64,000 nucleotides of DNA from Candidatus Hermodarchaeota archaeon (GTDB lineage: Archaea; Asgardarchaeota; Hermodarchaeia; Hermodarchaeales; Hermodarchaeaceae): positions 1 to 64,000 of the forward strand of contig JAEOTO010000006.1 of NCBI GenBank assembly GCA_016839805.1, written 5' to 3'. A model generated the notes under the pieces. It was not told where the DNA came from and did no database searches. It was given only the letters and a program-made list of their open reading frames with translations. The position numbers were made by a program, and so were the translations under genes. Each line of letters opens with the position of its first letter. Positions within the stretch are counted from its first letter, which is position 1. Below, piece after piece: positions 25,535 through 34,187 of this stretch.

Positions 25535-26104
25535 TCACGCTGGCGGTTCATTATTTTCGAGTTCTTCACCCTCTTCTCGGGGTGAAAAGCTGTCACAAAG
25601 CACCGAAGTTACCAGAAACACAACAATGAGCACGATTACAGAACTCCATCCAACGATGGGCTCTAAGAGAAGCAACGTCAGGAAACCAAGGTATCGGACG
25701 CTACCAATCACTTTAGCGATGATATCATCCGCAGTTCGATTTCCATAATCAGGTCCAGGATTATTGTCACCCTTTGTAAAAAAGTACAGCTGACCCGATA
25801 CATCTTGGATTTCAATGATTCGGTGAACTATGGGCACACTACCTGATGGAAATCCAAGAGACGTCGCGTCATAGATTATGATATCCCCAACTCGTAATGT
25901 GGTTGGATCAACAGCTCGTACTATAACGAAATCTCCCCGATACAGCGCTGGCTCCATTGACCCTGATTCTACAGCGAGTAATGGTGTAGGGGTTTGAAGA
26001 TAGATCTGGAGTCCAATTCCGGTACCCCATATGACAACTAATGCTAGGGCAATAACTGCAACATCTTCGATGAGTTCGCGCTTCCAGCTTTTATTTTGGG
26101 TCAA
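25535..26104 (-). CDS. Signal peptidase I, Sec11/ER-type
   Basis: Membrane-bound serine protease that removes signal peptides. One N-terminal membrane helix, then the catalytic box LAVESGSMEPALYRGDFVIV with the nucleophile Ser, VPIVHRIIEI with a His in place of the bacterial Lys, and FFTKGDNNPGPDYG with the Asp residues. A second hydrophobic segment ends the protein. His in place of Lys puts it in the archaeal/eukaryotic Sec11 class. I choose TTG 26104 (GAGGT 7 nt upstream) over a TTG ten codons earlier, because a TATA-like element overlaps the longer version. Confidence 0.88.
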   Translation of the reverse strand: MTQNKSWKRELIEDVAVIALALVVIWGTGIGLQIYLQTPTPLLAVESGSMEPALYRGDFVIVRAVDPTTLRVGDIIIYDATSLGFPSGSVPIVHRIIEIQDVSGQLYFFTKGDNNPGPDYGNRTADDIIAKVIGSVRYLGFLTLLLLEPIVGWSSVIVLIVVFLVTSVLCDSFSPREEGEELENNEPPA

Positions 26105-26130
26105 TCTGAGTACCTCAGAGTATATTTTGT
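26105..26130 (-). promoter_or_regulatory. Palindrome and TATA-like element at the signal peptidase start
   Basis: TCTGAG-TAC-CTCAGA (26105-26119) is a perfect 15-bp inverted repeat that contains the GAGGT ribosome site and abuts the TTG start. A TATA-like ATATAC (about 26120-26128 on the minus strand) lies right upstream. As RNA it would form a 6-bp hairpin hiding the ribosome site; as DNA it could be an operator. Confidence 0.4.
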
Positions 26131-26232
26131 TCAAATGAAGCGTTATTTTCCATTAAAAGGTATACGTAGCTGGTATTGTTGACCTAATGATTTTTAGCAA
26201 CCTACCCATTATCCATGAACCGGTGTCTCTTA

Positions 26233-26985
26233 ATGCACTTTATATCCAAAATTCTTCGAGATACGATAGATGACTCCGTTCATCGTGCCTTTCTCAGATA
26301 TGGGAAAGGTGAGTATGCGGGTCCAGCCGCTCAGGTGGCTATTACACGTACCGGGAAGGTCAAAGTTCGGTCAACCTACCTATATCAGGATTTAGTGGCA
26401 TCAGTTTTTCTCAAGCTTATGCCTATTGACACCATCTCAATTTCTGGTGTTGTCTTAGGCTATGCACTATTGGATGAAGAATTATCTGTCCTAGGTATTG
26501 ATGCAGAACCGTTCAAAAAGAAGCCACGAACCCAGCTCTATCAATCAAAAATTACTGGAGAATACTCAGTTAACAAAGTGGCTTTACTTTACGATGATAT
26601 TGGCGAAAACGCCTATATTTTTTGTAATTTAACTGCAAATCAGGGTTGGGTGCATAAATCGAAGACCAAAATTCCATCCGCACAAAAGGAAGCACTAATT
26701 GAAGAGCGAATAAAGTTTAGTTCCACAAACATTCCCGCTGGGACTGAATTTGTTACTCTCCTTTTACAAGAACTCACTCCTGATTTCTTAAACGACATTC
26801 CTTCGAAGTTTACCTCACTGCGGATCGAAAACACCTATCAAATTCAGGACCTAGTTTTCCCATCTAACAAAGACAAGCTTACCTCAAAAGAAATACGGCT
26901 GAAAACAAAACGCAGTGGAATCCTTCATCGAAAACTAATCGTCGATGACTCAGAATTCATAAATAAACATATTATGATGGTGTAG
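26233..26985 (+). CDS. Hypothetical protein
   Basis: 250 aa, soluble, no membrane segment and no recognised motif. The N-terminal segment SKILRDTIDDSVHRAFLRYGKGEY is rich in charged residues; a middle part has alternating strands (VKVRSTYLYQDLVASVFL, TISISGVVLGYALL) and the C-terminus is basic. ATG 26233 is preferred to ATG 26215 because GGTG lies 7 nt upstream of it. Flanked by signal peptidase (divergent) and a small membrane protein gene downstream. Function unknown. Confidence 0.6.
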   Translation: MHFISKILRDTIDDSVHRAFLRYGKGEYAGPAAQVAITRTGKVKVRSTYLYQDLVASVFLKLMPIDTISISGVVLGYALLDEELSVLGIDAEPFKKKPRTQLYQSKITGEYSVNKVALLYDDIGENAYIFCNLTANQGWVHKSKTKIPSAQKEALIEERIKFSSTNIPAGTEFVTLLLQELTPDFLNDIPSKFTSLRIENTYQIQDLVFPSNKDKLTSKEIRLKTKRSGILHRKLIVDDSEFINKHIMMV

Positions 26986-27080
26986 CAACACTACTTAGAG
27001 CCGACTAGCCCCCGAACCAAAAAATAATTAAAATGGTGAAGCTGTTGACTCACCCCTGTTATCACTAGGTGTCAAGTACA

Positions 27081-27284
27081 ATGCAATTTTCACTCTTTCT
27101 TCCTTGGTATCCCGTCTATGGAGCCCTTCTCATCGCCTTAGCCATTCTCATTAGTATTTGGCTAATTTACATCGTCGAAAAGGCACGAGAGCCTCCTAAA
27201 GTGAAAATTATTATTGCCATAATTCTGATTGCGCTGGCATGCGGTTTTGGTGTGCAATTCATCCTTGTGGCATTAGCATTATAG
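27081..27284 (+). CDS. Small two-helix membrane protein
   Basis: 67 aa with two hydrophobic segments (YGALLIALAILISIWLIYIV and IIIAIILIALACGFGVQFIL) joined by a short basic loop KAREPPKVK. ATG 27081 has AGGTG 9 nt upstream. The helical-hairpin topology and clean ribosome site argue for a real gene. No family recognised. Confidence 0.55.
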   Translation: MQFSLFLPWYPVYGALLIALAILISIWLIYIVEKAREPPKVKIIIAIILIALACGFGVQFILVALAL

Positions 27285-27325
27285 TAATTTAATGCAAATC
27301 ATAAATTTGTTGGGATATTACACAA

Positions 27326-28543
27326 TTAAAATAAGCGAACCTTCTTGTCTAATATGAGCTGTTGGACTGAACAAACGTCCGCTAATTCCGCATCGAGAAT
27401 TCCAATTACGCTCTTTTCTATGTCATTCCACGAACCTTGGTCCTCGACTACTAATTCAGCAGAAGCTATTAGTGGTTGATCAATTGGATATCCAATTCGT
27501 GTAAGGATTTTGACATAGATTTCCGAAACTCGCGATTCTTCCTTTATCACGTGGTCGGCAATGAGTTGGGCAAGAACGTTGTAGATTTTTCCAACATGAT
27601 TTTGCGGGTTCTTGCCTGCTGTTGCCTCAAGACTCATTGGTCGACAAGGTGTAATCAAACCATTTGCACGATTCCCTCGACCAACTCCTGCATCATCACC
27701 CATTTCGGCTGAAGTGCCTGTTATCGTTAGGTAATATGAACCACGTTTTGGATCGTCTGCTGAGTTGACTACAATATTGACTTCTCGGTTAGTGATTTTT
27801 TTAGATTGATCAAGAACGGCATCAGTAATGTCGTTCAACACGCCTTTATAATGATCAGCATCTGGGATAAGGGGGGCGAGTAAGGCTGCAGCAATAGTGA
27901 GTTGAATATCATCATTCGTACGCAAACCCATTATCTTAATATCTTCGCCTACTTCTGGATGTTTTTTCTTGAAAGCATCTGAATTTAGAAGTTGTTCGGT
28001 CTGAAAGACTAGTTCCTCGGTCTCAGAGAAAGGTGCAAAGGCTACACCAAAACTGGTATCATTTGCTCGAGGAATATCATCAACAGCTATCTCAAAGACA
28101 TGCGTCAAATCTGCGGAACCTGGTTTAACCTTATAATCCATTAAGACCTGTTCTGTGGGATCAAGAAACCGTAACGTGTTTTTTAACGTTTTATTAATTG
28201 AACTAAGTGTGAGGGTACCAAGTGGAACACGATGAAGTTCTCCTTCTTTGAAGACCTCAGTTGTTGCACGACCCACGACACAAATGTAGATTGGTTCAAG
28301 CAGCTCTCCACCACCAAAGGTGACCAGAGCGCGACCACCAGCAATTGATCCTTTGTCGACATTATGGTGAAGAATCCGACCAAAATTATCAATATAATAA
28401 TTACACAGATTTACTCCAACATCTTCGACAACTGCATCGAGAATCGTATCTGGATGGCCTTTTCCTTTTCTTTCAACAATTTCGAGGGATTGTTGTTCTA
28501 TAGGTAACGCTTGAGCTTTTCCCACAGCAATATTTCGTGACAT
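27326..28543 (-). CDS. mat: S-adenosylmethionine synthetase, archaeal type
   Basis: Makes S-adenosylmethionine from methionine and ATP. The archaeal MAT family is only remotely similar to bacterial MetK and is recognised by [20 protein letters not shown] near the N-terminus, [22 protein letters not shown], and [24 protein letters not shown]. 405 aa, the usual length. It is transcribed divergently from the unknown gene at 28744, across a 200-bp gap with a structured element. Confidence 0.94.
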   Translation of the reverse strand: MSRNIAVGKAQALPIEQQSLEIVERKGKGHPDTILDAVVEDVGVNLCNYYIDNFGRILHHNVDKGSIAGGRALVTFGGGELLEPIYICVVGRATTEVFKEGELHRVPLGTLTLSSINKTLKNTLRFLDPTEQVLMDYKVKPGSADLTHVFEIAVDDIPRANDTSFGVAFAPFSETEELVFQTEQLLNSDAFKKKHPEVGEDIKIMGLRTNDDIQLTIAAALLAPLIPDADHYKGVLNDITDAVLDQSKKITNREVNIVVNSADDPKRGSYYLTITGTSAEMGDDAGVGRGNRANGLITPCRPMSLEATAGKNPQNHVGKIYNVLAQLIADHVIKEESRVSEIYVKILTRIGYPIDQPLIASAELVVEDQGSWNDIEKSVIGILDAELADVCSVQQLILDKKVRLF

Positions 28544-28593
28544 TCTAAGTCATCTCAGGTAAGCCGGCATGGATGATATTGTTTTTTAAGAAT

Positions 28594-28654
28594 TTCCTCC
28601 GTACATCTTGTAATATTCGCTAGACGAATATTCGAAGGAGGTTAGATGCCATAA
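28594..28654. promoter_or_regulatory. Structured element between SAM synthetase and the 28.7 kb operon
   Basis: AATATTCG (28612-28619) and CGAATATT (28625-28632) form a perfect 8-bp inverted repeat with loop CTAGA. Outside it, CCTCC (28596-28600) can pair with GGAGG (28637-28641). On the plus strand GGAGG is followed 4 nt later by ATG CCA TAA (28646-28654), a two-codon reading frame with a strong ribosome site. It could be an operator for either divergent gene or an RNA leader structure. Confidence 0.35.
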
Positions 28655-28743
28655 CACTTAAGCCAGTCTAATCCTACTTCCTAGTATCCTCGTGGCTACC
28701 TAGCGTTAGGGCTGATATCAAAGGTATCGAGGAGTGATAGGGT

Positions 28744-29952
28744 ATGAGCCATTTCATTGATGAAGATGAGATACGGCGTTTGAGTAGGCGTATTGCAGAA
28801 GAGTTCGAATCCACTTACGGCACTTTAGATGAAAAGGTTGCCCGTGTTCCAGATGATGCCGCAGCAGCGATTTCAGATGAATGTTGTGTTCACCTTGAAG
28901 TTGCTCGCGTAGCCTATCGTATCATGTTAGACGGTGTTATTCCTGAACCCAAATCGTCATGTAGAATATTAGTGCAGGAATTTGACCGTCGAGCTAAACA
29001 CGGAAGCCCTGTTCCCGAAATTAATACATATATGCGCGAAGTGGCTATTACTGAAGGGAAATGGATAGAATATCTATATGGTGAGTTAAACAAAGTTCTC
29101 CTAGCTGATCTTCGAAACTTAGCAAATCTTGAACGCACAATCGCTGATGAAATCGAACCCGCCAACGAGCGAGTGATTGCTGTGGTTGCTCAACGGCGGA
29201 AAATCGTGGAAGGTTATTTTACATCACTAATTCAGCGCTGGTTGCGGGATCATCGTGGCGCAAACATTGGGCACGCTGTACGTGCCATCACGGGGGGATT
29301 AACTAGTTCATTTGAATCCGACATTGACGATGCCATTAACGGAGCACGTGCATCTCTTCTCATTAAGCTTAGACGTTATGAAGAATTTCTCAGCCGAGAT
29401 GAAGAAGAGGAGGACGAATCTCGCCTAACAGAGAAAATTTTGGGCGATATTCGTGATTTAATCAAAGAAGTACAAGGATCCCTTGAAATTATATCACTGA
29501 ACACCGCAGGTGAAATATTAATAGAGGTTTCACCTCCTCCGCTAGAATCGATAGATGAAAAACCAAAATTTGGGTTTATCACTGCGCCATTTCCTGCACG
29601 ACCACAAATCGGACCGCCAATGCAGACACCTTTGGATTATCTTGAACGTGATATTTGGCTAGCCTCAATGAAACCTCCTGATGAAAGAACGCCATTTCTC
29701 CGGGCAAAAATAACAGCAGTAACCAATAACCTAATTGAACAAGGCACCCCATTGGACAAAATTGGTACCACGATCATATTCGATTTGGATAGCCGTTTTT
29801 CATGGACGCGATCGAAGAAAACCGGAGTACGAAGAGATTTAAGAGAAATCCGCGATTCGGCTGGCGAAGATTATCGAACACAAATAGAGACTTATGTATT
29901 AGAAAATATTCTTGCAAAAATCCCCGAACTACGCTCAAGTACCACTGATTAA
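28744..29952 (+). CDS. Hypothetical protein, mostly helical (gene 1 of unknown operon)
   Basis: 402 aa, no signal peptide or membrane helix. Residues 1-240 are predicted helical with many charged residues (DEDEIRRLSRRIAEEFESTYG; long helices around 100-160) and an acidic stretch RDEEEEDESR near 220. The C-terminal 130 residues begin with a proline-rich linker (SPPPLESIDEKPKFGFITAPFP). I recognise no domain. It has an 18-bp gap to the next gene, so the two form an operon. Confidence 0.6.
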   Translation: MSHFIDEDEIRRLSRRIAEEFESTYGTLDEKVARVPDDAAAAISDECCVHLEVARVAYRIMLDGVIPEPKSSCRILVQEFDRRAKHGSPVPEINTYMREVAITEGKWIEYLYGELNKVLLADLRNLANLERTIADEIEPANERVIAVVAQRRKIVEGYFTSLIQRWLRDHRGANIGHAVRAITGGLTSSFESDIDDAINGARASLLIKLRRYEEFLSRDEEEEDESRLTEKILGDIRDLIKEVQGSLEIISLNTAGEILIEVSPPPLESIDEKPKFGFITAPFPARPQIGPPMQTPLDYLERDIWLASMKPPDERTPFLRAKITAVTNNLIEQGTPLDKIGTTIIFDLDSRFSWTRSKKTGVRRDLREIRDSAGEDYRTQIETYVLENILAKIPELRSSTTD

Positions 29953-29970
29953 TAAAAAAGATGTGGCTTT

Positions 29971-30741
29971 ATGATTGAACAAAACCCGCCCCTCCTTTGG
30001 GTTTTAGATTATGTAATTCCAGACTTCAAAATACTTGGCGAAACTATCACAATGAAGGGTGAATTACTCATTGCTTCTCGCCAACTATTTAGTTTTCTCC
30101 AAGAAGAAATTGTGAGGTCAGCATTTATCGGTCCAGGCGTCATCAAAGGGCAGGTAATGCTTAAGGAAAAACCTGTTGATGTCGAATATCTTGTTGGCGC
30201 AGTAATCTTCGATCCTACTCAGATGCGCCCTCGTGAGCCGATTCCCGTTCTCGACATACTGAATCCAGAAATATTGGATCCATTAGAACAAGCCACGATT
30301 GAGCAAGTCCAAGAAATTTTCCGAACACTTGTTGTGAAGAAGGGGTCTGTTTCAGACTCAGGTCAGATTCTGACAATAACCACTGAAGGAGGGTTGCCTC
30401 GAACGTTAATTGCTGAAGAACACATGGCGGCTAAGAATATTACCCTCGTTTCAGGCATGAAGAAAGCCCGTTTTCTACTGGGCGGGCAGAAGAACCGTCT
30501 TTATTTACCTTTCAAAGAAGGATTACAACGAAATCGGTTTAGTGATGCAAGTAAAATCTGGACGTTTCGAATTGATACTAAAGAGTTTGAAGCATTTGAT
30601 CCAGCGAAATTCGGTGAGTGGATTATTATTGAAATGCAACCGGATCCTGCATCAGCTTCAAGTTCGAGTCAAGTTGTTGAATCGGAGTTCAACTCAATTC
30701 TTACCTATTTGATTGGCAATCAAAAGTATTTCATTTTTTGA
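29971..30741 (+). CDS. Hypothetical protein (gene 2 of unknown operon)
   Basis: 256 aa, soluble, mixed alpha/beta. Strand-rich patches ETITMKGELLIAS, VDVEYLVGAVIFDP and ARFLLGGQKNRLYLP occur. A serine-rich stretch (SASSSSQVV) precedes the C-terminal ILTYLIGNQKYFIF. No family recognised. It ends 4 bp before the convergent helicase gene. Its only functional clue is co-transcription with the helical protein upstream. Confidence 0.6.
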   Translation: MIEQNPPLLWVLDYVIPDFKILGETITMKGELLIASRQLFSFLQEEIVRSAFIGPGVIKGQVMLKEKPVDVEYLVGAVIFDPTQMRPREPIPVLDILNPEILDPLEQATIEQVQEIFRTLVVKKGSVSDSGQILTITTEGGLPRTLIAEEHMAAKNITLVSGMKKARFLLGGQKNRLYLPFKEGLQRNRFSDASKIWTFRIDTKEFEAFDPAKFGEWIIIEMQPDPASASSSSQVVESEFNSILTYLIGNQKYFIF

Positions 30742-30745
30742 GGAT

Positions 30746-33319
30746 CTAAGATCCTTGTAGCGGATGTTCTATGGCTTCAATTGCCTGAGTTGCGCTTTCT
30801 GCAAGTTCATAGCGGCCGATTACATCTGCAACTCGTTGAATCCCCTGGAGAATGTGAACTTGATTATCAAGAAAGCCAAAGATATCACCAGGGTAGATGA
30901 AGAGCTCATATTCTTTCAGAAATGTCGAGTTTATTTGCGAGGGTGTCATTCCTCGGTATCGCAAATCCAAGATAGCTTTGGAAAGATTCCAAATCCCACA
31001 ATCGCAAAATGGGCTTTCTTTGCAACGACAATTAAAGAAATTGACTGTCCATTTGCTGAATTGATTAAGGACCCATTGTGGTAGCCGTTTCAACCGGCGA
31101 CTACGCTTTGCGCTCATCAGATCAAGAACTGCACCTGCAAACAACCGGGTTGCAAATCGGGTTCGGAGTGCTCGTTCAATCTCGCTTTGAAGGCGTGGTG
31201 ATAGGTAGACGTTCCTAATGGGTTCAAGTTTGACTGAGAGGTCATCGGCACCATGATGGTAATACTCCTGAATCGCTGCGACGTTTGATGCAGAAAAATA
31301 TGAAATCGACGCAGCCCTCCCTAACTCAGTTGACATAATATTCTCACCATTTTGCGTTGCAAGATGATGGCGTTTTAGAAATTTCAATCCTTCATCGAAA
31401 GTTACCGTTCTTGAGAGAAGCCGTTGATACGAGTTGTCTAGACGTTTTCGTGAAATTTGGTTAAAACATGATAAAGTTGCAAGGAGTTGATCGACAGTTT
31501 GTTCAAATGTGGCTTCTGGTCGCACATCTTCAATTGGATTATTCAGTAAATCGAGGGCAACATCCTCTTCGGTTTTAGGTTCATCACCAAAATATCGTCG
31601 ACCAATCTCTGCCAATAACACCGCTTTTCCAGCGTCGTGTTTCCCGAGTCTTCCTGCCCTTCCAAGCATTTGCGTAAATTCGCCTACGCTTAGGGTTTTG
31701 GTTCCCATCATTAGGCTTTGGAAAATAACTGTACTGGCTGGAAAATCCACTCCTGCTGCTAAGGCTGCAGTAGTCACTACAACCGCAATTTTTCCATCCG
31801 CGAACGCTTCTTCGATTTTATGACGTTGGAGGTAAGTCATACCTGCATGGTATGCTCTGGCAGGAATTCTTTGCTTCTGAAGATCTGTGGCTATCGAATG
31901 AGTACTACGACGGGAATTCGTGAAACAAATTGTTTGCCCACGGAAACCATAGGAACTCTTCTGCCGATATTCAGCTTTGCTAATATCTGCAATCATCCGT
32001 AGTTTATCGGGTTCAGTAAGCACCATTATCAAATGGCGTTGTAAAGGTACGGGTCGACCTCGAAGGATAACAGGAACCAATTGTAGTTCCTGTGCTAACT
32101 CCTTAGGATTACCGACTGTGGCTGAAAGGGCTACAAGTTGAGCCTTGGGGAAAAGCGTTCGGATACGGGAAATCAATCCGTCAAGTTCCGGTCCTCGATC
32201 CTCATCTGCCACCATTTGAATCTCATCGATGACAACAACACCTACATCTCCGAACTGATCACCCTTACCTGATCGTAGTAAATAATCAAATCCTTCATAG
32301 CTTGCTACAATAATATCCGCATCGCTTACTTCGTCGTCAACAATTACTAGGGCTTCATCTCCCACATCAATCGAACTCATTCCTACACGAATCGCCACGC
32401 GTAATCCCAAAGCCTCGTATTTGTCGCGATATTCATGATATTTTTGATTCGCCAAGGCCACTAGCGGTGACAGGTAAATGTAGATTTTGCCCTGCATGGC
32501 TGCTTTCAGTCCAGCCAGCTCACCAACTAGCGATTTTCCACTAGTTGTATCCGAGACTGCGAGAATCGGTTTACTATCAAAAAGACCAGCTTTCACTGCT
32601 TTTGCCTGAATTGGTAGCAAAAACTCAATTCCATACCTAGCCAGGACTTGGGTGACTTTAGAGGGCAAAGGAAGTGATTTAATTGGAATCTTGGCTTCTG
32701 GCTCTTTCACTGCATGGACTTGGTCATATAGAGTCATTGCAGGATTTTGACTGGGTCGAAACTGGGAGGACAAAAAGGATGCTACTTTTTCAATAGAGCG
32801 TAATCTCCGAAGCATCGTATCGAGACTTCCGTAGGCTTTCTTGGATACCTGTACATCCATCGCCTGAAGCCGATTTGATAATTCGCCTGACGCACACTTG
32901 TAACATACTGGTTGCCCTTCCATTTGGAAGACCTGCTGACGACGTAACATCGTCAACCGTCCATCCGTAATACACGAAGTACACGCTCGTACAATGACTG
33001 GGTCCTTGACACCGAAATCCCGCAACATTCCCTTCAATTCTATAAGAAATGGAAACCGTGGGTACCGAGGAATCGTAATATATTCGGCACTTCGCAACCA
33101 ATTCACAAAGGTTCGTGGGTCAACCGGTCGAACTCCTCCCTTCTGCACAAACCACAATTTCTGTGGACGTAACCGTCCTTTTTTCATTTGAAATTGAACC
33201 CGAGCCCGTAAAATTGGGACTGACGACCGTTTTGGTCGAAATATCACAACAAATGCTGCCAGCTCTCGCTGCTTTTCAGGAAAAAGAGCCAACCCAAACG
33301 GAGGTTTCAACGGACGCAT
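30746..33319 (-). CDS. Ski2-like DEAD/DEAH-box helicase (DUF5814-type) with zinc motifs at both ends
   Basis: Superfamily 2 helicase. Walker A SDTTSGKS (about residues 256-263), DEIQ box in VVVIDEIQMVADED, motif III LSATVGNP and motif VI QMLGRAGRLGKHDAG are intact. The N-terminal part has a CTSC...CYKC zinc pair (about 113-142), and the C-terminal part has CRCKESPFCDCG. This layout matches the archaeal Ski2-type helicases annotated with DUF5814. The start is uncertain: ATG 33319 (857 aa) is used because a TATA-like element lies near 33331-33338, inside a longer version starting at 33364. It is divergent from the JAMM gene. A role in RNA or DNA processing is inferred only from family. Confidence 0.88.
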   Translation of the reverse strand: MRPLKPPFGLALFPEKQRELAAFVVIFRPKRSSVPILRARVQFQMKKGRLRPQKLWFVQKGGVRPVDPRTFVNWLRSAEYITIPRYPRFPFLIELKGMLRDFGVKDPVIVRACTSCITDGRLTMLRRQQVFQMEGQPVCYKCASGELSNRLQAMDVQVSKKAYGSLDTMLRRLRSIEKVASFLSSQFRPSQNPAMTLYDQVHAVKEPEAKIPIKSLPLPSKVTQVLARYGIEFLLPIQAKAVKAGLFDSKPILAVSDTTSGKSLVGELAGLKAAMQGKIYIYLSPLVALANQKYHEYRDKYEALGLRVAIRVGMSSIDVGDEALVIVDDEVSDADIIVASYEGFDYLLRSGKGDQFGDVGVVVIDEIQMVADEDRGPELDGLISRIRTLFPKAQLVALSATVGNPKELAQELQLVPVILRGRPVPLQRHLIMVLTEPDKLRMIADISKAEYRQKSSYGFRGQTICFTNSRRSTHSIATDLQKQRIPARAYHAGMTYLQRHKIEEAFADGKIAVVVTTAALAAGVDFPASTVIFQSLMMGTKTLSVGEFTQMLGRAGRLGKHDAGKAVLLAEIGRRYFGDEPKTEEDVALDLLNNPIEDVRPEATFEQTVDQLLATLSCFNQISRKRLDNSYQRLLSRTVTFDEGLKFLKRHHLATQNGENIMSTELGRAASISYFSASNVAAIQEYYHHGADDLSVKLEPIRNVYLSPRLQSEIERALRTRFATRLFAGAVLDLMSAKRSRRLKRLPQWVLNQFSKWTVNFFNCRCKESPFCDCGIWNLSKAILDLRYRGMTPSQINSTFLKEYELFIYPGDIFGFLDNQVHILQGIQRVADVIGRYELAESATQAIEAIEHPLQGS

Positions 33320-33410
33320 ACCCAAACACAATATAATACGGCTTTCGCAAGGAACTCCTGACAAGGCTTATTAGTCTTATCTTACTCTAAGGAGGCAGGG
33401 GACTTAGTGA

Positions 33411-34106
33411 ATGCCATCAATTGAAATCTTCCCCGGAGTGCTATCCCTTATTCTCAGCAGGGCAGCCCGTGCAGGACGGACTGAAATTGGTGGCTTCCTC
33501 TTCGGAAAACTCCAACGTAATCGGCTCCTCATTACTGGTGCGACCTTCCCACAACAACACGGAACACGTACCCATGTAACCATAAACGATCTAGACATGG
33601 CTCTCCTTGCTGAAGAACTTGCCCAACGGGGTACTGGCGAAGTCATCATCGGCTGGTGGCATACCCACCCAGGATTGGGAGCGGGTTTTATGTCTAGCAC
33701 TGATATTTCGACGCAATTACGATACCAGGCGTTTTTCCCTGAAGCAGTTGCAGTAGTGATTGATCCTCTGAGATTTTCTGAATCTATGGATTTGGCAGAT
33801 TTGGATCTTCATGTGTATACTGTGGAGAAGCGGAAGGAGCGCGATTTAGAGTATATGTATGTGCAAGATCCAGAGGAAGTGATTCCCGATCTTTATGGTA
33901 TAATGATGACGCTAGAAGAGCCTGAGCACATGTTGTTTGAGGACACTTGGTTTGAGAAGATGTTGCGTGATGTGTTTGGGGAAGAGGTGACTACACCGGT
34001 GTTTACCTATCGATTAGGCGATTTTATGGAAGCAGCTGTGGTTATTGGAGCGATGATTTTTCTTGGTATCTTTGTCGCAATTGCACTGATGGGATTGGTT
34101 GTGTAG
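33411..34106 (+). CDS. JAMM/MPN+ metalloprotease with C-terminal membrane anchor
   Basis: 231 aa. The zinc-protease motif is complete: Glu26 in TEIGGFLFG, then WWHTHPGLGAGFMSSTD giving His84, His86, Ser95 and Asp98. This is the catalytic MPN+ set found in Rpn11, CSN5 and archaeal JAB1 proteins that cleave ubiquitin-like conjugates. Residues 209-229 (AAVVIGAMIFLGIFVAIALMG) form one membrane helix at the C-terminus, so the catalytic domain would face the cytoplasm. No ubiquitin-like or E1/E2 gene is in the window. The codon composition changes near position 33680. Confidence 0.88.
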   Translation: MPSIEIFPGVLSLILSRAARAGRTEIGGFLFGKLQRNRLLITGATFPQQHGTRTHVTINDLDMALLAEELAQRGTGEVIIGWWHTHPGLGAGFMSSTDISTQLRYQAFFPEAVAVVIDPLRFSESMDLADLDLHVYTVEKRKERDLEYMYVQDPEEVIPDLYGIMMTLEEPEHMLFEDTWFEKMLRDVFGEEVTTPVFTYRLGDFMEAAVVIGAMIFLGIFVAIALMGLVV

Positions 34107-34187
34107 AATCGCCTAATGTATCACTGGCTATTTTTTCATGATTAAGTGAATTTCATTTCGGATTTAGAAAATTAAAATAAATTGATA

